64,000 bases of DNA from Dastarcus helophoroides. Taxonomy: Eukaryota > Arthropoda > Insecta > Coleoptera > Bothrideridae. The stretch covers positions 10,360,053 through 10,424,052 of the forward strand of contig CM053335.1 of the NCBI GenBank assembly GCA_028583605.1, read 5' to 3'. This document shows, one piece after another, positions 1 through 13,600 of the stretch (its first letter is position 1; each line of letters opens with the position of its first letter). The notes under the pieces were generated by a model. That model searched no databases. It had not been told where the DNA came from and was given only the letters and a program-made list of their open reading frames with translations. The position numbers were made by a program, and so were the translations under genes.

Positions 1-188
1 ATTTTTAACAGGGAATCAACTAGGTCTAGTTTGAAGCCATATATGAATGTCCAACAGCGATCGGCAACCTTACCGGCTAACTCTTCCATGGGCAACAAAT
101 GACAACTAAAATAACTTTCCATGTAGTCTAAAGAAATAATACTTCTGTTTAATTCTTTCACATCTACTGATACAACCATATAACTCAT
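1..188 (-). CDS. Possible N-terminal coding exon of an unidentified gene, cut by the window edge
   Basis: Read on the minus strand, an ATG at 188-186 opens a frame that stays open to the window edge, about 62 codons. The translation begins MSYMVVSVDVKELNRS and later contains CHLLPMEELAGKVADRCW; composition is balanced, unlike the repeats nearby. An in-frame TAA lies 9 bases upstream of the ATG, so the frame begins there, and A at -3 is a fair start context. I do not recognise the protein. The exon would continue left of the window or end at a donor just outside it. It could be a chance frame, but the length, codon variety and surroundings argue for a real exon. Confidence 0.4.
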   Translation of the reverse strand, partial: MSYMVVSVDVKELNRSIISLDYMESYFSCHLLPMEELAGKVADRCWTFIYGFKLDLVDSLLK

Positions 189-802
189 GTTCCTGCCTTA
201 GAAAGCCGCATTCTATTAGATATCGATAACACCGATGTACTAATATTAGGGGATTATTGCACAATAACGCCGTTAACACGACTGACCTTTAAAAAGGCTA
301 GTGATAGTCGAATATTTGTAAAGTGTTGATGAAAACGCGAAAATTACAACAATCTAGAGTGAAGCAAAGACGTAATTAGATATTTTAGATAACGGGGGTT
401 GCATCCCCATTTTGCCTTATTAGATGCATTTTCAACAGTAAACGTTGACTAAGCTAATTGAATTCAGGACTTTAGTGCGTCCGTTTAAAGCCTAAACATT
501 TTTAAAATACCCATTTTGCCTTATTAAACGCACCTTGTTACAATTTAGAAGTATTTTGGAAATTCATTATTAAATAAGCGAGAACTGAACTAGGAATGAA
601 GGGAATCATTCTTTGTGGAAAAATATTCGAAAATCTGACTGAAATTCACTGTGCACGCAATTTTATCAGAATTGTTTAAATCAATAACTTTGTTTTTACT
701 TACACTTTAACAACAGGTAGTGCAATAGATCATTGAAGACTCGTTGTCTGTGGACTGCGTTTCTGAGTTTCGTCCTTTGTTTTATAGAGTTTGCTGGCGA
801 AA
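189..802. other. Upstream region of the edge gene, no gene seen
   Basis: AT-rich sequence with no long frame. A short phrase (CCCATTTTGCCTTATTA) occurs twice, near 405 and 511, each time preceding diverged sequence. It could hold the promoter of the minus-strand edge gene, but I see no clear initiator or TATA box. Confidence 0.4.
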
Positions 803-1477
803 ATGGTAATTTAAATGTCAATCACTTATAATATTTCTTAAAGCCTTACAACCAACCGAGTCAACGAAGTAGAAAATTAATCAATTCTTATAACCCCGAC
901 AATTTGGATTTAGAGGATTTTTTTAAATGTTCATGCCACGTTATTCAGAGTTTGAATCTTACAGATGCAATAAAAATTTAAAAAATTAATTTTTTCACAG
1001 TTTTTCCTAAAGCTTCAACTTTGGCCTCGAAATTTCAACAAAGTTTTGATTTATAAATTCCTATTTTATTGTTAGAAATTTCAACTTTTCGAACAATGTC
1101 AGGTTTAAGCTTTGAAATGTTTACAATTACCTCTCTTCACATTCAAATTTTTATTCTAAACTTTGGAATTTTCTTAAGTTAAATTTTTTCCTGAAGTGTC
1201 TCTACGAAAATTTCGAGTTTAAACTGAAACGAATCTGATTTGTTCAAAATAGTTCGATTTCAGCCTCAAAATTTCGTATTTGTGATCATACTTTACCATT
1301 TTTGCTAAATTTCCAATTAATCTCAATAAAATCTCAATCTTAATGAATTCGTTGCGATTGTAAAATTGTTTTTTATGAATTTGTTAGATATGTTATTGTG
1401 AGGCTTAGAATGAGCGGTGGTTTTACACCTCGTCTTCAGTGCTTATGTCGACCGCCACCGTCAACGCTTTTTTGTGA
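803..1477 (+). CDS. Weak candidate: two-exon micro-ORF of 23 codons
   Basis: An ATG at 803-805 in good context (GCGAAAATGG) is followed at once by a donor-like GTAATT. A possible acceptor ends at 1408 and is followed by AATGAGCGG. Joining ATG to 1409-1477 gives 23 codons ending in TGA, with the tail FYTSSSVLMSTATVNAFL. An ATG-then-intron layout is known from some small housekeeping genes. The acceptor has a poor pyrimidine tract and I recognise no such peptide, so this may be chance. A poly(A) signal at 2025-2030 would fit a plus-strand transcript ending near 2.05 kb. Confidence 0.15.
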
Positions 1478-2024
1478 AAGTATTTCCTCTAGGTTAAACG
1501 TACCAAAAATTAGCAATAATTAAATCGAAGGCTTAGTCATTTTAACGAAATTTGTCGCTTTCTTCATGTATATATGATTTTGCTTTAGTTATTCATTTCG
1601 ATTAATAATCAAATTAATTTTATATAAATCAAATTAATATTACCCTGCGGTGCTAACTGAAGCTTGTACTTGTAGCCTTTATTTCTAACAAGCAAATTAG
1701 TTGGACATTTTTTTATGATTTTCTCACGTAACATTCCTTTGGTAGTACATTACTTTCTTAGTTGTATATTTTTGTTGTGTTTTTAAATTGTACAAACGAC
1801 GGATTTTAAATAATTAACGCGGTGTATATGTATTTATTGTTCTTATATTTTTTTATTAAACAGTTTGTGCCTTAATTATGGATAAGTGATCGTGATACTA
1901 TCGTATCACTGTGGACGCCTAAGTTAAACGCAGAACGTTGTGAATTGGCAGAATAGTTTGCCTTATGTATACAGAATGTAAACCAAAATGGACAATTGTA
2001 GAAAATGAATTGTTCTTATTTATT

Positions 2025-2030
2025 AATAAA
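2025..2030 (+). promoter_or_regulatory. Possible poly(A) signal AATAAA, plus strand
   Basis: AATAAA followed by a T-rich stretch. It would close a plus-strand transcript running through 1.4-2.05 kb, if one exists. Confidence 0.25.
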
Positions 2031-2050
2031 TTTTTGTATTATTCGCCTGA

Positions 2051-2989
2051 TTGTTGTTATTTTCCCCAACCGCTCATTTATAAACTGTAAAATAGGAACA
2101 GTATTTTATCCCTTTTTGGATACTTTAATAAAAGTACAATAAAAAAAATGTTAACTTTCATTTAGACTATTTATAAAACTTCGATTCAATTTCCAATATT
2201 TCTATTTTTCTACCTATGTGGTTCTCTCAAAATTTCAACGTTTAGCTCCAAATTTCGACCTATTTTTCGAAATTTTAAATTTAAGGTGAAAAAACTTCAA
2301 ATCTCAAAAGTTGACATTTTGTTTTTTTTTTAATAGATAAAATTGAAAGTTTGTTTCTTTTTTAACCAACACTAGTGTTTGCTATTGTGATTTTGTGTTT
2401 TTTATGGATTTTCAGTGTAATTTTAAAATAAATGGACAAAACAAATAAGTTCATTTAACAATCGACGAAATAAAATGTCAGTGACCAAACACACTGACTA
2501 CTGACAGAATAACTCTTAGCGTAACAAACTACTGTGATGGCGCCACAGTTAATCTTCTTGAGTCAACGACATAATAAATGAAAAGAAATGTTAATGCTGC
2601 CATCTGTTGGTTTATTAACGCAGCTATTGCTAGTAGATGGAACATAAATACACTTATAGAAAAAAAATTTGTCATTAAATTTATAGTGACCTGCATGTAA
2701 GGTAAATCGATCCGATTCTTAGGATTTTTGAATCGTTCATTAGATCGATCTTATCGTTGATTGAATATAGTAAATTGCCAGGTAGGCGTGAGTGGAAAAA
2801 TATGAATCAAACAGCACCCCATCTGTTGCGAATTAGTCGGTCGGTATAGGAATGGAATGATTAAGGTAACGGGCATAACCAGGTAAAATATCAACGGACA
2901 ATTTGAGTAAAGGAGTAAAAAAGCAAAAATATAAAATGCTCACGAGACGTTTCAAGTTGAAGAGTAAAAAATATAACGGTCACGACTTT
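2051..2989. other. Intergenic, no gene seen
   Basis: AT-rich sequence without a long frame or recognisable repeat. It separates the edge region from the pyrimidine-rich array that follows. Confidence 0.5.
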
Positions 2990-3640
2990 AAATACCGAAA
3001 TTTCCACTTTTTTCTCCAAATTTTGATTTTTTTCTCAAATTTTGATTTTTTTCCTCGAAATTGCGGCCTTCTTCTCGAAACTTCGTTTTTTTTTCTCAAC
3101 TGTCGACTTTTTTCTCGAAATTTAGACCTGAATATCGACATTTGGACATTTTTCTCGAAATTTCGACTTTTTTCTCGAAATTTCGACTTTTTTTCGAGAA
3201 ATTTCGACTTTTTTCTCGAAATCTCGACTTTTTTCTCGAAATCTTGACTTTTTACTCAAATTTCGACTTTTTTCTAGAAATTTTGACCTTAATATCGAAA
3301 TTTCGACTTTAAACTCAAAATTTCCACTTTTTTTCCTCAAAATTTTGACTTTTTTCTTAAATTTCGAATTTTCTGGAAATTTCGACTTTTTTCTGAGAAT
3401 TTCAATTTTTTCGAAATGTTACAAAAGCGCAGAAAGGACATCGATTTAAAATAACGTTATTTTTATTCTTTTCTCAAATTTCAATTTTAATCTCGAAATT
3501 TCGACTTTTTTTCTCAAACTTTCGACTCTTTTCTTGAAATTTTTAGCGAAATTTTGTTTTTTTCCTCAAATTTCAACTGTTTCTCGAATTTTTGACCTTA
3601 ATATCGAAATTTCGACATTTTTCTGGAAATTTTCACAACA
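2990..3640. repeat. Degenerate TTTCGACTTTTTTCTCGAAA array
   Basis: A phrase of about 18-20 bases built from AAATTTCGAC, a T run and CTCGAAA is repeated dozens of times with substitutions and indels. Open frames here are rich in F, S, R and K only because of the repeat, and are not genes. The same phrase fills several other parts of the window, in both orientations. Confidence 0.85.
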
Positions 3641-4361
3641 ATATGAAGAACGATATTACATTCAACGTTGAACGCAAAAGTAATTCTTGCTGCACATTTC
3701 AAGTTTATTTCTCTTTTTTGGCAAAATTTTGGGAGTAGAAATTACGTTTCCTCTTTAACTATTGCAAAAAATTTCCAAATTTAAAAAGGTACTAAATTTG
3801 CAATTTTTCAAGTTTGAGATATTTTAAGTTTATTGAACTTATAGCGCTTTGATTAAACAAATAATGGGATGTTGTCGTTTTCACCTAATTATTCACTAGT
3901 TACAATAAACTGTTACAAGGATATTAAAAACTAAAAAAATATGCGATGATAATGACGTATATTTGTAAGCAACTATACATACACATTTGTAAAATATAAG
4001 TTATCTATATAACCAATTTTTTTTAATTACATTTGTAGGCAATTTTTTATACATTTCTTTAATATATGAGTTGCCTCCACTACTTCCTAAAATTAAATCC
4101 CTTTTAGGCAATTATATATACACATTTTTGATATGTAAGTGGATGCCTTTACAGGCTTAATGCCTTTTATTTGCAACATTAATTGATTAATTTACGTTAA
4201 TCCATGTAGTGATCAATTTTCAACTGAAGTTGATAGCCGTAAATATGAAGAGTCTACTGGTTTTTTAAAGTTTATTTTACTATACTTACTGAATTTATTT
4301 GAGTTCGTATTTTATATTAGATCAACAGAATAAAAAAGAGTACAGTTTATGAAAACATAAT
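3641..4361. other. Region downstream of villin, weak short repeats
   Basis: No gene. Between about 3955 and 4145 a phrase around GTAGGCAA/TTGCCT recurs three to four times. It is loosely like the 53-base units at the right end of the window. Confidence 0.4.
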
Positions 4362-4367
4362 TTTATT
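4362..4367 (-). promoter_or_regulatory. Poly(A) signal for the villin gene
   Basis: On the minus strand AATAAA lies about 180 bases after the villin stop codon. No stronger signal lies between, so this is the likely 3' end. Confidence 0.6.
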
Positions 4368-4545
4368 ATACTATAAAGATGTATAAAAATAGTTATAAAT
4401 TACAATATCTTACCAATCTCTAACTATAAATATATTTGCGAGGACAAAATTTAGATATAAATAAATAAAAACAGTAACGGTACAGGCTGTTGAGTTAAAC
4501 TTTAAACCCACCATAATTTTTACGAATTAGACGCTAAAAATATAT

Positions 4546-4659
4546 TTAAAATAAACCGGCTTTCTTCTTCATTTCCTGTTGCTTCCAACGGGGCAATTTC
4601 TCAAATTCCATGTACGTTAAATTGAAAGCAGATACAAAGTCGTCATGTGTCAGATGTAG
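4546..4659 (-). CDS. Villin exon 13 (headpiece C terminus and stop)
   Basis: 37 codons plus TAA: LHLTHDDFVSAFNL, then LPRWKQQEMKKKAGLF. The LPxWKQQxxKKxxGLF ending is the F-actin-binding headpiece core, with Trp and the Lys cluster kept. This ending separates villins from gelsolins, which lack it. Confidence 0.97.
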   Translation of the reverse strand, partial: LHLTHDDFVSAFNLTYMEFEKLPRWKQQEMKKKAGLF

Positions 4660-7600
4660 CTGAAAAATTAGGTATGAGGTATTAATCACATGAAAAATAC
4701 TTAAATGAAATTAACAAAATCAATAAAAAGAAACTTATCAAGAAGGAATATAATGCAAGGACAAGAATGGAGAAACAACCAGAGCTAAAATAGGCTATTC
4801 TAAAGAAATCCAACGAGGTTACTTATGGCAATAAATAAAAAATTGGTTTAAGAAAATAAATTGCTGTAAGAGAAAAAAACTAGTTTAAAACAATTAATTA
4901 TGTCTGTAAAATAAAAAAAGTTTTAAAACATTAAAAAAAAAGGAATTGTCAGAAGTGGGATTCGAACCCACGCCCTCAGAGAGGACCAGAACGCTCATTA
5001 AACCTACAAGCGTAGGCAAGGAAACCTTGAGTCTGGCGCCTTAGACCGCTCGGCCATCCTGACATGTACGTTAAGGTTTTTTATGTAATATTTACGTTGA
5101 TGCCAACAATGATTATAATTTCAATTTTAAAAATAGACTAAAGTTATGATTTTAGCCAGTTTTAACCTTTAACTATTTATATCATTTTAGATTTCCAAAA
5201 GAAAAACTATATTCGACAAGAATTTCACCTTAAAATCGTCTGAAACTTCAAATTACATATTTAAATTCTAAATTTCGAATTTACAGAAAAAATCTAAATT
5301 TTAAGAAAAATATTAAAGGCTGCAGTCAGGTAAGCACGGGAAATTGGCGTTAGAAGTAATTTGCGTCATTTTTACTCCAGAGCTTCCTTTTTAAGTAAAA
5401 TTGAAAATTGAATATTTAGCGATAATTTTTATTTTTCGAATTTTCAAAATTATTTTATTACTCACGATCCGTTGTCGCGAATTTGACAAAATTGTAATAT
5501 GTTGCAGATCTAAGAAATATACATTTGCGAGATTTATTTCGTAATTTATACTCAACTAAAAATCCGGGAAAAAATTGCGATTCGTCAAAATTTGGATTTA
5601 TTTTTGAAAATTGTTACTTTAAAAAAATTGCCCTTTCACTTCACTTTCTACAAGTAACTAGCACCTGAAATGAGGGAAAACGAGTGGTTAGTCACTCTTT
5701 CTTTCTATATTTTTTATTATATAAAGTAGAAGCTCTAAAACTCTTTATTTTATAAAGGTGTTCGTCCGTTTGTCCGCTTCAGTGTTGCCGAATTTCGTGC
5801 ATTTTCTCAACGTTTTACTCTCGCGCATATGGCAAGACTTCGACAATGGCGTCATCTAACGATAAGAGTCCAAACTTAATGAACTTAGCAGTTAGAATTC
5901 TTTTAGAGGAGGCCTGACAACATCAGACAACCTTTCTCTATGGGACTCCCTAAGATCAACTAAAGTGATAATTTTAGGCAGTTTGAACCTTTGACTATCT
6001 ATAGCATTTTAGATTTCCAAAAGAAAAACATATTCGACGAGAATTTCACCTTAAAAGCGCCCGAAATTTCAAAATTACATATTTAAATTCCGAATTTACA
6101 GAAAAAATCTCAATTTTAAGAAAAATATTAGTCAGGTAGGCACGGGAAATCGACCTTAAAGCGATTTGACTCATTTTTACTTCAGAACTTGCTTTTTAGG
6201 TGAAATGTAAACGCTCCGAAGATCACCCTGAAATTGTTGACTGTTTATCGATAATTTTTTTTTTCCAACTTTCAAAATTATTTTTTTTCACGAACCGCTA
6301 TTGCGAATTTAATAAAATTGCAATATGCTACAGATGTGACAAATATTCATTAGCGAGATTTATTTCGTAATTTTTACTGAACTAAAAATCCGGGAAAAAA
6401 TTGGGATTTGTCAAAATTTGGCTTTTTTTTGAAAATTGTTGCTTTTTTAAAATTTGACCTTTCACTTCACTTTCTATAAGTAGAACTAGTACCTGAATTG
6501 AGGAAGAACGAGTGGCCAGTCGCTCTTTCTTTCTATATTTTTTATTTTATGAAGTTGAAGCTCAAACTCTTTATTTTGTAAAGGTGAACATCCTTACTAA
6601 TATATAAATACGGAGGTGTGTTTGTTCGCTTCAGTGTTGCCAAATTTCGCGCGCTTTATCGATATTCTACTCTCGCCCATATGGCACGACTCATTTTCTA
6701 AGTAAATAAATGTAAAACTTGCCAATGATAACCCGACGATGGCGTCATCTAACGATGAGGGTCCAAACTTAATGAACTTTGCAGTTAGGATCCTTTTAGA
6801 GGAAGTCTGACAGTTTGACAACGTCATAAGGCGAAAGGGCGCAACTCACTCTCTTTTCGGCTTCTCTGCGGCGATAGTTGCCAGATCTCCCATATTTTAC
6901 GAGTTCTTCCATATTTTGGTAAATCCGTATTTGGAAAGAAATTTCCGCGTTTTAAAGAGTGCAACGGTAACTCAAATTTTAAAAGTATGAAAGCACATTT
7001 GATCGGCAGCACCATATATTGCAGAGACAAATAAAGACATTAAAACAAAGAATCTATCGGTCGATTGAAGAAATTGCAAGATTCTCTTTAATTTTGGACA
7101 GTTTTTCTTTTAAATTATTCACTCAAGTGCGCAGACAAAGTCGCGGGTAGTAGCTAGTGGACCATAAAGGTGTTCTGCTTCATAGTTTTTGTGGAGAACA
7201 CGCCGTTTCCTCGTTTCTGTCATTTCTTTCGGAACGGTTCAAATTTCTTTACCACAAAACATTTATAATTACCTCTTTGTTCAAAGGGTCAACTCTAGCG
7301 GGTAGTTTTTCATTGGGTTCCTTGAGAATCTGCAATGGGTACTTGTCGTATTGATCAAAGGCGCTATGTCCGGATTTCTGTTGGCCGTATCCATTGGTTT
7401 CTTTTCCATTGCTAGTTGCATGTTTTCCTTCCAGGTCTTGTCTCAATTTGGTAAATGACTTATACGCCTGAAAATTGAAAGAGACTTAGTTTCATTAAGT
7501 TTACATGTTTTAAGACGTAATGCGGGGAAAAAATAATCTAAAAACCGATCAATTAGAAATCTGAAGATAGTTATTTTTCAGCTTGCTCTCTGAAAGCTAG

Positions 7601-10600
7601 TACATAAGATCGAGCGATTGTCTATATGGAAAAATTAAGAATTTTTTCTCTAAACAGCCTCGAACAAACCTTAACATGACTAGGAACTTTGTCAGGCGTC
7701 AACACCTGTGCAATTTAGCTAAGCTAGTTTCCGCGACACCATGACAAATGAGACCGTGATCTCTGGAATTGTTGCTTGTTCGGGGAGATGAAAAACAAAC
7801 GATTTGTTTCCCATTTGTCTGTAGACAGTCATAAGGATATTTTACCTTCCAGAATTTGTTATCCCAGCTGGGAAAGAATCCAACGAAAGTTGGTGGTTCA
7901 AGCCCTTGCTTGATTTGTATAACAGGGATATTCATGTCTCTACCAGACGGATCGGCCTGTAGGTACTCCATGGCGGTTTTCAGGCTCATTCGTTGGTTCT
8001 CTTTGGTGCTCAACTTACCGATCCAAATGTACATTGTGTGGTAGGCGTCTAACAACATGACGTCTTCGGGAATTAGGTCTTGTTGTGTAAAGAAAAATAT
8101 TTCTTCGTCTGCAGACATAAACAAAAAAAAAAGTAAATTCGCATGACAGCAATCGAATTCATAATTAAATATTTAAACAGCTCAATGCATTTGAATGATA
8201 AAATAAGTTTCAAGAGATTTGGAGCATTGAACTTGTCTGTGTTTAATAGAAAGACCACTCTTTGTTAGAAGGAATTGAATGAAGATTTTTAGTGCCTAAA
8301 ATATCTGTATTACATTCCAACTTCCAAAATGTTGATGCTTTTTTGATAATTTTAAGTGTACCTACACTTCTGATTACAACTTTTTTCTTAAAAATTAAAT
8401 TTTAAACTAGAAATGTTGGCGTTGCATTTAACATTACTTCCTAAAAAACATTGCTAAGATTTTACTCACTATTTTCTTAAACAGTATCTGTATTACATTA
8501 GATCTGAAACTTCCAAAATCTTTGATGGTTTCTTGATAATTTCAAGTGTACATACGCTTTTGATTATAATTTTTTTCTTAAAAATTGAATTTTAAACTAG
8601 AAATGTTGGCGTTACATCTTGCATCGCCAACACTACTAAGATTTTACTCACTATTTTCTCTCAAACAGTATCTGTATTACACTAGATCCAAAACTTTTAA
8701 AACTTTGATGCTTTTTTGATAATTTCAAGTGTACCTATACTTTTGATTATAATTTTTTTCTTAAAAATTGAATTTTAAACAAGAAATGTTGGCGTTACAT
8801 CTTACATCACTTCTTAAAAACAATACTAAAATTTTACTCACTATTTTCTCAAACAGTGAGTAAAAAACAGAAGGAAAACTGATAAACAGTGATCTACCTT
8901 TAAATTTCCCATTTGATGACGAGCAATAGAACAACCTCGGTAACTTTGGGTCCTCGTCCTTCTTGATAAGTTTCGTGAAATATGGTGCCTTCCCTCCAAG
9001 CAGCGAAAAAAAGTTGTCTTGCCCTAAAAATCCACAACAGTCACCAAATCCACCCCAATCGCCCAATCACCTACCTTCGAGGATCAACTGGAAGTCTTTA
9101 CCGGCGAAAAGTTTGGCCATTTCCCTCTGGTCGCCAGTTGAATAGTTTCCGCACCAAATGTGTCCGTGCTTACCTCTTCTTAGAACGAAGCAGTAGTTAG
9201 AATTGAGGACGCTAGACCGGGGTTGCACTTGGACGCCCTTACTGCTGTATTTCGTCGAACCATAAATTTGGAGGAGATACTGGGAGGGGTGCTTGAGATT
9301 TTTGCCCGATTCTGAAACCGCAAAAGCGTTGGACGCATACGGAATTCAAATCAGGTTTCCGAATTAAATTTAGAATTCAGTCGTTGGCAGCACACGCACC
9401 GATTCATATTCATAGAAATGCGTATCATTGCAGTGACCGAATCCGAATTCCTGATTCGGCAGCCCAACCTGGATTCCGTGCGTATTCGGCTGGACCTAAA
9501 TGTTAAGGAGGAATTCTTTGTCTTCTTTGTAAATTCTGGAATAATTCTGACCGCCAGTGAACTCTAGAGTTTAACGATTTTTTAGATAAAAGTGTCTCCA
9601 TTGATAAAAGTTCTCACTGTATTAAACTGAATACAGGATATACTTCTTCCGGGATTGGACCGTGTCAAAGAACTACTAAAAGTGTTCGACGTTTCGCCCA
9701 CCATCGTAGGGGGCTTCTTCAGGAACAAAGAAAAGAAAAATAAATGAAAAGAGGAATATGAGGGAATATGCAAAAATAAAAGAATGAAAAGGCCAATTTC
9801 AAAACATCAGACCACTCAGTATGTCCATCATACCAGAGGCGACACTCTTCTGAATTGAAAACTGGTACAAAGAATAAAAAAGTTTTGACAGAAAAGCACG
9901 GTAACTCAGTATGCCCAACATACCAGAGGCGAAACTCTTCTGACAGGAAAGGAAAAGGGAAACTTTATATACCATTCGGCTGCGCGATCACTTCCGAAGA
10001 TTTCCGATGGTTGGTTTCCAGATGGAAGAAAGCATGTAACCGTCGTCTCTGTTGATGTTTTTTTTTTGTTGATGTTTTTGTATTAAGCTGTATTGGATAG
10101 TTTTTTGCAGGGCTTCGAACCACTATTTTTTTCGTTCCGGTTTTCGGTTTTCATTCTAGCAAAAAATTTATATCGGTTCAGTTCCGGGTTTCGTTCCGAC
10201 AAAAATAACGGTTTTTCCGGTTCTCGATTCAGTTCCGGGTAACTCATTTTTTTTGGTTTTTCAAAAGTTTTTCGAATTAAAAATTAATTTTCGAACATAA
10301 TTTAGCAATTGTTATGTCCTTTTTTCTTTAATATTATAACATGTAACTCCTCTCATCTTGCCTAAAAAAAAGGAAAATATTTTTTATTTTTCAAGTTAAA
10401 AAATTTTAAGGTGAAATTCTGAATTTTGATATCAAATTTCAAGAAAAACCTGAACTTTATAAAAAACTAAATCGCATTTTCGTCGGTTTAGAAATTTTGA
10501 ATTTAAATTATTCTTCATTGTAGACTCTTATTGATCGGAAACATTATCATTATTAATTTTATTTAACATTTTTGCGTTAAATATTTCCAAACTGGGTTGC

Positions 10601-13600
10601 AGAAATGTTAAATGTAAGTTTAAACTCGGAATTTTTATAAAAATCTTAAATTATTTTTCCAAGAGTTAAAAAGTTCTAAAATATACAAAATTGGGCGATT
10701 AAAATCGAAAATTTGAGAGACCTTTTTTTCATAATTTTGGTTTTCTAGCAAAGTTTTGACTTTGATTCGCTTTTTCTAACAGAACTGATTCTTGGTATTT
10801 TGACTTTGTTTTCTTGAATTTTGGATTAAAAAGATCAATTTAAAAAAAATAAATGAAAATGAAAAAGACTAAGAAATATAAAATTAAAAGTTTTTAATTG
10901 AGATTTTGATGAAACAGTGAAAATTTCGACGAAAGAACTGCAAAATTTAACAGACAAAATTTTAAAATTTATAGCATAATTTAGAAATATTGACCTTAAT
11001 CCCAAATATTCGATTTTTTTTCTGAAAATGTTGCTAAAAACTTTAAAATTTCTAAAAGGGTAACATTTTCAGAAAGTTTTTGTTAGTAGGGAAGACTGGG
11101 GTATTGTGGACCACCTTTTTATGTTGGCTAAAAACTGGCACAAAAATATTTTTTCTGAAAATTTTAAAGCTTCAATTTTTAGTACAACTAATGATCTCTC
11201 TTTGGGTCGCGGCAGTTTGATAAAAGTGAATTAAATTATACAACTTATAACAGTTGGAGCGAAAATTGAATTTTTGCGATTTTCAAAAATGTCGGGGAAT
11301 TACGGACCACTTTGTAAATCGATTAAAAATGGAAAAATGTGGTAGAAAAATCTTCTTGTTTTTGATTCAGAATGGCAGAGGATTTATTATGAAGGAGAAA
11401 CAAAGTGAAGTGAAGTGATAAATGGCAATGAAAATCTGTTCGAAACGAAATTATTATTTTACCAAAAAACTATTAGAAATTGTCCAAAAATAATGCTATG
11501 CTGAAAATTTGCATGAATAATCACTCTTGTGCATCAAAAACACGAAATTAGCTTGTGAAATGTAAAGAATTGAGTGATCCATAAATCCACGACAAAAATG
11601 GTCCGTAATTCTCCGAAAGTTAATTTTTACAATATGGCAGCATGTAAGTAACACAATACAAACTTCATACGAAACTTCATCTTCCTGTTGAAGACTCAAG
11701 GTTTCGCCAATATTATGAAGATATTTACCTGAGTTGGTTCTCGAAAAGTGTGATCGAATTAGAGGAAACTCTAAAGTAAAAAAAAATTTCGTAGTATCCA
11801 ATTTCTATTTGGTATCGAAGGGAGGTAACGGTTCGTGTACACAAGTCGAGTTCTGAAGGGAAAATGAGCTTAACATGAAGCGAGCTGACGACAGTTATTT
11901 GTAGCTATCAAACATTGTTAGAGAAAAAATTATGAAGCTGCAATTTCCCGTGGTCCAGAATACCCCAGTCTCCCCTATATTTACCTTCTTTCTATATTTG
12001 AACTTTTTTCTTTTGAAGTTTCATATTTAAACTTGTATGTACTTTTTATTATTATTTTTTTCTCTAAAATTTCGACTTTAAATAAAATTTAGTCATTCTC
12101 TAGCAAATATAACCATTTTTATCGATAGGTCGACTATTATTTTTTAGTTCTCCACATTTTTCTCGAAAATTTCAGTTAAGGCTCGGACTATAAGTTTAGG
12201 TTTGAAATTTTCGACTTTTACCTCAAAAACTCAGAAGTTTAAAGACTTGAAACTGTGAGATTAATTTTGGAAGATTGTTAAACCTAAATTTAGATAGTTT
12301 TTCCTGAAAATTTAGACTTTTTTCAAGAATGTTAATTTTTCTCTTTAAATCTGGATATTTTTTCGAGATTTTAAATTAAGATTCAAAATAAAAAATAACA
12401 TTTAATATTTAAATTCAAATTAGCACTTTTGCATTTGAAATCTAGCTTCTGTTAATATTTTTAGGAACAATTCGAAATGTTTAATTTAAATGTCAATTTT
12501 AAGCGTAAAAATGAAGAATTTACAAAAAGGGCAATTTCTAAACTTTAAATTTGTATAAAAAATTTGATATTTCAAAATCAACGACAAATTTTCTGAGAAA
12601 ATACATGAATATCAACTTTAAAGACGAAATTGTAGGAACAATTTTAGCTGTACCTAAAAAGTTCGTGAAAAGATTTAACATTTTGGGAATCGATTTTGGA
12701 CACAAAAATTCAAGGAGCAAAAGGCCGAACTTTCGAGTATATACCGGAAGTTTCGCGAAAACAATTAATATTCAAAAAACACCAATTTTGACTTCTAAAT
12801 TTTAAAAAGTCCGAAAAAAATATCGCAATTTCGCAAAGTCGAAGTCTTGAGAAAAAAATTAAAAGTTTTCGGAATAAAACGTACTATTTTAGCGTAAACA
12901 AAATCATTGGAAGTTTAAATTAGACATTTTTTTTAGACATTTACTCTAAAAATGTTGACTTCAATTTCAAGATCCCAGAACTTGGAATATAATGTTGTAT
13001 TTCCCCTGAAATTTGTAACATGAAATTTAAAAATTTCAAGGTAAAATTGAAATACCGAGATTGCAGCGAAAATTTTAAGAAAAAAAAATCATATCTTGGA
13101 ATTTTAGGAAGATTTAGGAAGTCGGTAGTGTATAAAATCATAAGAATTTAAATTTGGGATTTCAAAAAAAATTGAAATACTAAAAAGGATGGAATTTGAA
13201 ACGAAAAATGGGCGAAAAATTGAACATTTGACTGATAACTTCAAAAAATAGAGATATCAAATTAGGAAAGGAAAACCGAAATTAAGGAAAGAAGTAAATT
13301 TGGAGTTTTCTAAAAAAGTTCAGATTTTCAGAAAAACTTGAATTTGCAAATAAAAATGTAAGGAAAACCCAATTTTTCTAGCTTGAATGAAAACCACGCT
13401 GCTGCTTTATTCTAAAGTGACAATGGAGGATATTTTTTTATTTTAAACTCGAAATTGTAGGAAAAGAAAAGAAATGGTTTAAGTAATTTCTGGACAAAAG
13501 TGGAAATTTCAAAAAAATGTCGAAAATTATGTAAAAAGATTCAAGTTAAAATTTTAATTTGGTTTGAAATTTTAGAAATAAAGTCAATATTTTCTAGAAA

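Larger units (their letters stand above)
4660..7272. other. Villin last intron, with tRNA gene and an 820-bp duplication
   Basis: A 2.6-kb intron. The tRNA-Leu lies near its 3' end on the same strand as villin; two tandem copies of an 820-base unit fill the rest. Confidence 0.8.

Noticed and set aside
2903..3312. Overlapping frames of about 80-115 codons rich in F, S, R and K
   Set aside because: They are by-products of the TTTCTCGAAATTTCGAC repeat, which lacks stops in several frames; no domain and no splice context.
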